Positions 57,873 through 64,000 of a stretch of 64,000 nt of DNA are shown here, one piece after another. The notes beneath the pieces were generated by a model. The model was not told where the DNA came from, did not search any database, and saw only the letters and a program-made list of their open reading frames with translations. Each line of letters starts with the position of its first letter. Position 1 is the stretch's first letter. A program made the translations under genes and the position numbers. Origin of the DNA: Mycogone perniciosa (lineage: Eukaryota; Ascomycota; Sordariomycetes; Hypocreales; Hypocreaceae); the NCBI GenBank assembly GCA_025331125.1, contig JAOALB010000009.1, forward strand, positions 1 to 64,000. The letters are read 5' to 3'.

Positions 57873-58490
57873 ATGGCTGGCGCAACAGGCCAGAGACCAT
57901 GGATGGACCAGGTCTCGGACCACTTCGACAACCAACAATATTTGGATGAAGGAGAAGTCAAAATGACCATACCTGAGGTCAGCAACGCCTCGGCCATGTC
58001 TATAGACACAGACGATCAATTTCAAGGCTCCCTGACATATTCTCGACAACCCGCCGAGGGAGACGGCGAGAATACGACACCAAGAACCATCGAGCTCCCC
58101 CCCTTGGCCTTTTTCTTGGACGGTGTATCAACTACCAACCCTGAAGATTCGACCACGCCTCCAAATTTACCACCGATTTTAGCTCTGAATAAGAAGCGCC
58201 AACTCGATAACGGAGCCTCCATGGAGTTTGATGAAACAACCAAGGGAAAAGGGAAAGCGACAGACATCGATATTCAATCTGATGATGAGCCTGCGGCCAA
58301 AAGGCCCTCGCCACCCCGGAGTGATGAGTCTATAATCTCAGAGGCACTGCGTCGGTGGCTGCTCCAGGTTTCTATGATGAGAGCCGCTCGGAGGATTCGC
58401 CCGGTCCATGACCATCATGTAAGCTGCTCTTGTGGTAGGCCAGACCACGCTGGGAGCAGTAAAGAGATGGATAATGCGGGAGGCGCATAG
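57873..58490 (+). CDS. Hypothetical protein, orphan reading frame
   Basis: An open frame of 205 residues from MAGATGQRPWMDQVSDHF. I do not recognise it. It is acidic and Pro/Thr-rich in the middle (PPLAFFLDGVS, NLPPILALNKKRQL), with a nuclear-localisation-like AAKRPSPPRSDE (about 146-157) and a short helix EALRRWLLQVSMMRAARRI. A GTAAGC donor at 58420-58425 may begin an intron, in which case the last ~20 residues would differ. Codon use looks coding-like through about 58400. There is no domain. It may be a lineage-specific gene or a spurious frame. Confidence 0.4.
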   Translation: MAGATGQRPWMDQVSDHFDNQQYLDEGEVKMTIPEVSNASAMSIDTDDQFQGSLTYSRQPAEGDGENTTPRTIELPPLAFFLDGVSTTNPEDSTTPPNLPPILALNKKRQLDNGASMEFDETTKGKGKATDIDIQSDDEPAAKRPSPPRSDESIISEALRRWLLQVSMMRAARRIRPVHDHHVSCSCGRPDHAGSSKEMDNAGGA

Positions 58491-58760
58491 TTTGATGAGT
58501 AAGGCAGGCAATCGAGAGACAGAGGGCCTATCTCAAAGAGAAGCGTTAGAAAGTCTAAAGAGTATTCCCATAATTGTTGAGCACGTCTAACTTGGAATCG
58601 TACATGTACATCGTGCAATCATCCCCTCGTGCAAAGTGCCAACAGCCACATATTAGAGACAAAAACGCCAAGGCAGTGTTCCCTTAGTCATGAGTGCGTG
58701 AAAAGCATTAAAGAAGCCGCCGGGGCAAAACATAACTCAAGAGAGCAAACGGAAGAAAGC

Positions 58761-59462
58761 TTAGTCTGCGCGCTTCTTGGCTTCTCCGGGGGTGTCGAGC
58801 TCCTTGGAGTTGGTGACAGATGGTGAGAGCAGCTCGGCAGTGTCGTCCTCCTCCCAATTGTCAACTGCATTCTCATCCCAGTTATCGACTTCTTCCTCAA
58901 GAGTTCGTGTACGAGCTGGTCCGTCCGTGACACCTGTCTCATGGTCTTCTCCCAGCTCAACATCGGCATCATCCTCCCCGGGAACGGCGTTATAGGTCTT
59001 GCGCTGTCTCTTTCGTTCCATCATGTGTTTGTGGTACCATGAGCAAAGGCCCAGGCCTAGCAAACTGCCCGCGACATTCGCAACGATATCGAAGAGGTCG
59101 AAGTCTCGGTCGTTAGGCAGAAGGCTCTGAAGAAACTCTGAGCCTACTCCTAATATGAGTGTACAAGCAACGAGGGTCATATTCAGAGTTCGTCGGCGGT
59201 TGGTATCGACAATCCAGTAGAAGACTACTGTGAGAAGGAAAAACGTAACGAAATGGAGGACTTTGTCGTTGACATAATGGCCTAGCTGCACCTTTGAGAG
59301 TCCGGCGTAGCCAGATATTAGCAGCAATAGCAGGAAGACACCTTACGATGGATGAGTTAGCACGATAAGTCGATAAAGGCCGGCACAAACAAGACCAGAG
59401 CTCGAAGATGGAGTTCCTTGTCCAATGACGTACGCACCTGCAAAGGGTAGTCGTATCCGCAT
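58761..59462 (-). CDS. VanZ-like small membrane protein
   Basis: Two exons on the minus strand: 59462-59438 and 59341-58761, with a 96-bp intron, giving 201 residues. Start MRIRLPFAG, and splicing gives VFLLLLLISGYAGLS, the first membrane span. The VanZ-like motifs follow: DKVLHFVTFFLLTVVFYW, then GVGSEFLQSLLPNDRDFD, then LFDIVANVAGSLLGLGLCSW. So there are four spans within the first ~110 residues. The remainder is an acidic cytosolic tail (VDNWDENAVDNWEEDD) ending AKKRAD. VanZ proteins are best known from bacterial teicoplanin resistance; fungal members are common and of unknown function. Confidence 0.85.
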
Positions 59463-60566
59463 GTTTCGATGCTTGCGCGTCGAGGGCACGACGCCTCTTC
59501 TGGTATCTCTTTAAGAACGCCGCTCGCTCGAAGAGCTGCAAAAGCTCCCAACAAGAAGTCGGATGAGGACAGATTGGCGACTGGAACGACGACGTGGGGA
59601 GAGATGCGCAATCGTTCTGAACTGAGGGAAGCTGTGGCCACAGGTGGCGCAGGCGTGTTTTACAGGGTTAACAGGGTTAGAACACACGAAGACTGAATGC
59701 GGAAGATCAGAGGCTCGTTGGCTTGGCATGCCTCAGTCAGTGATTCTTCCGCCACACTTCCTGTTGCCAGTGAACCGGTGAACCAGTGAAGATATGGTCT
59801 TTCCACAGGTAGTATTGTCGATTCTGCCATTGCATTGTACCTTTTCTACAATGTGTACGGAGTAGGCAAGTAGGGCAGCCGCCATGTCAGTCAAGGGACC
59901 AAGCCACAGTTGTATACCTGACACGTGACCTGTCCCGTGAGCGATCTCCACCTGCAAGTGGCGATGGTATTATGCCTCCATCCGTACCTAAATTGCTAAA
60001 GTACGGAGTACCCGCGCCGCAGATACCACTTTGATAATCAAGGTTGGCCAGCAGATGCGGCCCGTGGGGAAAAGCTTGAGCTAGGCGCTGTGAGTTCAGC
60101 AGCACTGGTGAAGAAAACTCCATCGAATTTTCATTTTTCTACAATTGTTTCAGCGCATGCGACAGCTTTCCCGTTCACTACACATCGCCAGCAGTCCGGT
60201 AGATCAGAGCCTCCAGAGGCTCCAGAGGCCCCATAGCGTGCTGTACCGACCGGTCCAGCTGCCGCTGACAGTGACCCAGTGCGCAAAGACTCCGCTTTGG
60301 GGAGGGTACCCCATACGTACAAGCCTCCCAAATCCTCAACCTCACGTCTCGATCCGCGGACAAAACGGCCCTTTGCGAGTCATCAAAACTCAGCCAACTC
60401 AACGCCGACCGTCGCGATACTCCGTCTGCCATCTCTATCGATGTCGCTCTTTGGTCCCATGCCGTCTTAAGTTTCTCATTCGCCCCCGGTCCGGCCGCAC
60501 GCGAGCGCATTTGTCGGCGCATGGCGAAAGGGGCCCTGCTGTCGCTTCCATCGCCTGGGGCCCAAA
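59463..60566. other. Divergent intergenic between VanZ-like and Spt7 genes
   Basis: 1.1 kb with both promoters. TACGGAGTA copies lie at 59856-59864 and 60002-60010. Minus-strand frames crossing the Spt7 start (about 60178-60867) show no family features and are not called. Confidence 0.6.
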
Positions 60567-63500
60567 ATGACGCTCCCCAATGGCCAGCCCGCCTGGCCGC
60601 CTCCCGCATTGCACCATATGAGCAGCAGCAGGAGTCTACACCCTCTTGATGATGGTCTGGCGCGTATCGCGACCCCCGTCGACAGTTCACTGGGGTTGGT
60701 GCCTGAGGCAACTCTTGATATTGAAGACGAGAAGCGACGCGCCCATTTCGCAGAACTGTATCAGAAATCAGAAGAAAAGATTGCGCTATTGTTTTCTGAT
60801 GACGGCTCTTACAACTTGGGCGCGATCGAGTCACTGCGACGTTATCCCCCCACCCCGACTGTGACACTCCCTCCCACCACCGACCACGAGCCCATTAGAG
60901 AACCGCCTCTCAAGAAAGCAAAACGTACTATTGACGAAGACGACTACGATGATGACGATGAAGACGAGGAAGAACCCGCGCCTTCCGCGCCCAAGTCTCA
61001 GAGTGCGGCCGCCGCTGCCAGCTCCCTATTATCCCCCTCCAAGTCCGGTAGCTCTCCGGTGCAGTCCGTAACATCTCCTGGCAGGCAGGCAGACAAGTCC
61101 AAGCCGCAGGATGGATTGCAGGGCAAAGGCAAGCCTGGCGACGACGCAATCAAGAAGCTGGAGGAGGTTAGAACCGCCACTGAGGCGGCGGCGCGGAGAA
61201 GCTTCCATACCATTATCTACACGCTGGAGAACGATCGAACCGCAATGCTCGAGCAGCAGCAGCTGGAAGATTCAGAAAAACAGCTCCAAGCTGAGATGGA
61301 GCACAACCATCACTCAACTGCGACAGGAGCGCAGGCTACCAACCAAGGGTCCCTTAGTAGTGCAAACCTCGGCGCGTCAAGCCTCACTCTCAAGCACCTT
61401 ATTGCTAGGATAGACATGAAGCGAGATCAAGTACGTGCCTCAGATGCCGAGCTCAGGCTGTTGATGAATGAGGTGCGGAAAAATCGCAGCAAGTGGGCCA
61501 GCGAAGAGAATGTCAACCAGGAAGAGCTGTACGAGGCTCTCGAGAAGGTCTTGACTGAACTAAAGGCACACACGGAGTATTCGACCCCGTTCCTAACTCG
61601 TGTTAACAAGAGGGATGCCCCTGATTACTACAATTGTATGATTGGATCCCCAAGAAAACTGCGTGGTTACTCTATTTGTGCTAACATGTTTACAGTCATC
61701 AAGAACCCTATGGATCTCGGCAGCATGACAAAGAAGCTGAAATCTTTGTCATACAAATCCAAAGCAGAATTTGTGACAGATCTCAACTTGATTTGGGATA
61801 ACTGTCTCAAGTACAACCAGGACATGAACCATCCTCTCCGGAGAATGGCGAACGGCATGCGGAAAGAGGCCGAAAAGCTAATCCCACTGATACCGGATCT
61901 GACCATTCGGTCCCGAGCCGAGGTGGAGGCTGAAGAACGACGGAAGCAGAACGGCGGCGACGATGATGCTGGCGACGACTCTGACGACGAACCCATCATG
62001 TCTTCTCGTGGCCGCAAGGCCGCCACTAAAGGGGCAAATAAATCTAGGAAGGCCCCTAGTGATCAGAAGGAAGACACTCCTGTCATTGACCAGAAACCTC
62101 TCCTTCAAGTGAACGGCTTGCTGGGAAAGCCGGGGAGGGAAGGTTCTGAGGTGGACGGAAGTAATGGTTTTGGCACGCCTCCAGTGGGTTCAATTACGCC
62201 TGGCGCAGCTAACGGGCACTCCGGTATTGCCAGTAATGCTGATGCCATGGAGATCGATGGCCCAAGTCTGAATGGGATGGCTCTAAACCAAGCTTTCGGT
62301 CAAGCGGCAGAGCAAGCCTACGAAGACGAGGAATACAAGATATGGAAGCAAAGCACGAAGAAAGACCGAGCGTTGGCTGCCAAGGAACGCTTTCTACTCT
62401 TCAAGGACGACAAACTGAGCACCGACGCCCCTGCTCTGCTCCGAAGCAAAGTCGGCATGCGACGATTCTTGACCCGTCAAAAGGAGGCTGAAACGCATGG
62501 TCTTATTTACAACCCGCAGCCAGATAATGCTTCACATGCCGCGAAGGATTCGGGAAGCAAGGCGCCAGAGACATTGGCGGAAGGGATCGATGAGGAAAAA
62601 GAACAAGTCATCCCAGACTACTACATCCCTCTGAGCAACATCCCGGACATCCCATCAAAGCTGCAGTGGATAGAAGATGGCGATGGCCAAGTCATCAACC
62701 AGCATGAAGACTTTCTTCGTCTTGTATCCTCTGGATCTTTTGTCGCACCCCAAAGCAAGCTAACAAAGAAGATGGACGACAACATCCACCAGATCCAAGA
62801 GACGAGAAAGCTGGCGACAAAAATTTCCGTGATTAAACAGATGCAGGTTCAGGCCCAGGTTTGTCTACCCACAGTAATTAAACCCAGACTGTGCTGGAAA
62901 CTGACTTTGAACAGGTTTATACAAACCAATTTCCCAAGTCGAACGCAGAGACGTTTAGGGAAATGGATATTGACCCACACTTCATTGCGGATGATGGCCC
63001 CGTGATGGCTCCCGAGACCTGCCAAAACGCGCTCAAACGTTCCATTGCGAAGATACTTTATACCACCGGCTTCGAAGAGCTTCAGCCCTCGGCAATAGAT
63101 GCTTTGACCGGAATAGCCGCGGACTATTTTCACAAACTTATCCGGACATTCAATATTTACCGCGAGGCAGAGAGGAAGACAGTTCAGAATGGTAGCGAGA
63201 CAAAGGTGGAGCCTCGTTTTACACCTGAGGAGGTAATTCTTCATACTCTGGATGAAAACGGGCATGATGTTGCGTCACTGGAAAGTTATACCCGAGATGA
63301 GGTGGACAGACTTACCACCAAGCTTGGAGCTCTACATGACAGAATGAAATCGCATCTCGCGGATCTCCTTCGCCCGGCTCTTTCGGCAGAAGCCGGTGAA
63401 GATGGTGTAGGTGCTTTCAACGATGGCAGCGACCAGTTTACTAGTGGTGACTTCGCCGAAGATCTCGGGGAAGACTTCTTTGGCTTCCGCGCTCTCGGTC

Positions 63501-64000
63501 TCGACAAGGAGATGGGCCTCGACTTTGTTTCGGTACCGTTCCACCTGCTGCAAAGCAGAGTACGAAATCAGTACCAGATGCAGACACAAGCAGCTGGTGT
63601 CACTACCAATGATATCTTTGACTCGCTTCCTACCTCTGAGCCCGTCACCAAAGAAAATATCCAAAGCCAGATAGGGCTGGTCAAGAATTTCTTCCTGGCT
63701 AAACTCCACGCTAATAGCGACCAGCCTCTGGTTGAGGATGAGGACCTGCCGACGAAGCAAAGGAAGCCGCGTCCTCGTCTTGGTGCTAGTGGGAAGATTA
63801 TCTCGGCTCAGAAACGTCCCCCAAAGGAACAGCTTGCACTCGCTAAGAAAAAGAAGAAGTTGGAGGCTGCAGCAGCCGAGGCCAAACTCAACCCATCTCC
63901 TGAGAAGGGCGGATCAGCAAACCCAGCGACTTCAAAGAAGAAGGCCGGTTCGCTTCCCAATGGCACGGTTCCCAACCCAGCGATCCTGGCATTGGCACCC
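60567..64000 (+). CDS. SPT7: SAGA subunit Spt7, bromodomain and histone-fold protein, C-terminus cut
   Basis: Spt7 is a core architectural subunit of the SAGA co-activator. Three exons seen: 60567-61635, 61696-62858 and 62915 to beyond 64000; at least 1106 residues with the end outside the window. Start [14 protein letters not shown]. An acidic run ([14 protein letters not shown]) lies at about 130-143. The bromodomain covers about 330-425: [20 protein letters not shown] after splicing, then [14 protein letters not shown] and [14 protein letters not shown] charged linker is followed by [16 protein letters not shown]. The histone-fold (bromo-associated) segment lies at about 780-832: [19 protein letters not shown] and [20 protein letters not shown]. 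The Lys-rich tail ([16 protein letters not shown]) continues past the edge. The first intron is 60 bp with no stop, so an unspliced reading would wrongly keep 20 residues inside the bromodomain. Confidence 0.94.

Noticed and set aside
60178..60867. 229-codon minus-strand frame over the Spt7 start
   Set aside because: Overlaps a strongly supported Spt7 N-terminus and has no recognisable domain; a shadow frame.
1..64000. tRNA, rRNA and CRISPR-like arrays
   Set aside because: No cloverleaf with conserved A and B boxes, no rRNA similarity and no regularly spaced repeats were seen by eye on either strand; a tRNA scan would be needed to be certain.

Overview
The window is nuclear DNA of a filamentous ascomycete (Pezizomycotina), most likely a eurotiomycete of the Aspergillus/Penicillium kind. 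Genes are spaced 0.2 to 2 kb apart on both strands. Introns are short (about 45-105 bp) with GT..AG ends and CTRAC/CTAAC-like branch sites. The proteins are typical fungal orthologues: Swi1, Utp6, Cwh43, Ade2, Bck1, a GH47 mannosidase, Fig1, a RINT1/Tip20 protein, a Ymc1-type carrier, Cog3, Fmp25, Pac10/prefoldin 3 and Spt7. A TACGGAGTA/TACTCCGTA motif recurs only between genes. I cannot name the species.

Layout. 1-1431 (-): N-terminal part of a Swi1-type ARID subunit of SWI/SNF, cut by the window edge inside a polyglutamine tract. 1432-8250: the largest stretch without a confident gene, AT-rich toward its right end, with possible relics. 8251-9505 (-): Utp6, divergent from Cwh43 (9967-13296, +). 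14473-16400 (+): Ade2. 17345-22475 (+): the cell-wall-integrity MAPKKK Bck1. 23722-26945 (+): a membrane-anchored GH47 alpha-mannosidase. 27825-28879 (-): a Fig1-type calcium-uptake membrane protein. 30702-31103 (-): a small HTH-like protein. 31349-33859 (+): a RINT1/Tip20 tethering subunit. 34173-35243 (-): a mitochondrial carrier. 36385-38336 (+): a secreted sulfatase. 38533-39639 (-): a double GFA/CENP-V-domain protein. 40567-43098 (-): Cog3. 43480-45288 (+): an Fmp25-like RCC1 protein. 46442-47922 (+): a tyrosine phosphatase. 48789-51334 (-): a secreted mucin-like wall protein. 52627-55722 (-): a large PPR-like protein. 56293-57178 (-): prefoldin subunit 3. 57873-58490 (+): an orphan reading frame. 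58761-59462 (-): a VanZ-like membrane protein. 60567-64000 (+): Spt7 of SAGA, cut by the right edge.

There are no operons; these are independent housekeeping and surface genes. Some themes recur. Chromatin and transcription co-activators lie at both ends (SWI/SNF Swi1, SAGA Spt7). Two vesicle-tethering subunits, a Dsl1-type Tip20/RINT1 protein and COG3, lie within 12 kb of each other. Several genes act on the cell surface or secretory pathway (Cwh43, Bck1, GH47, Fig1, mucin). Gene models were assembled by hand from reading-frame continuity across splice sites and conserved family motifs. Most junctions give an intact frame over the full expected protein length. I found no convincing tRNA, rRNA, CRISPR array or intact transposon, and nothing that amounts to a clearly new multi-gene system.
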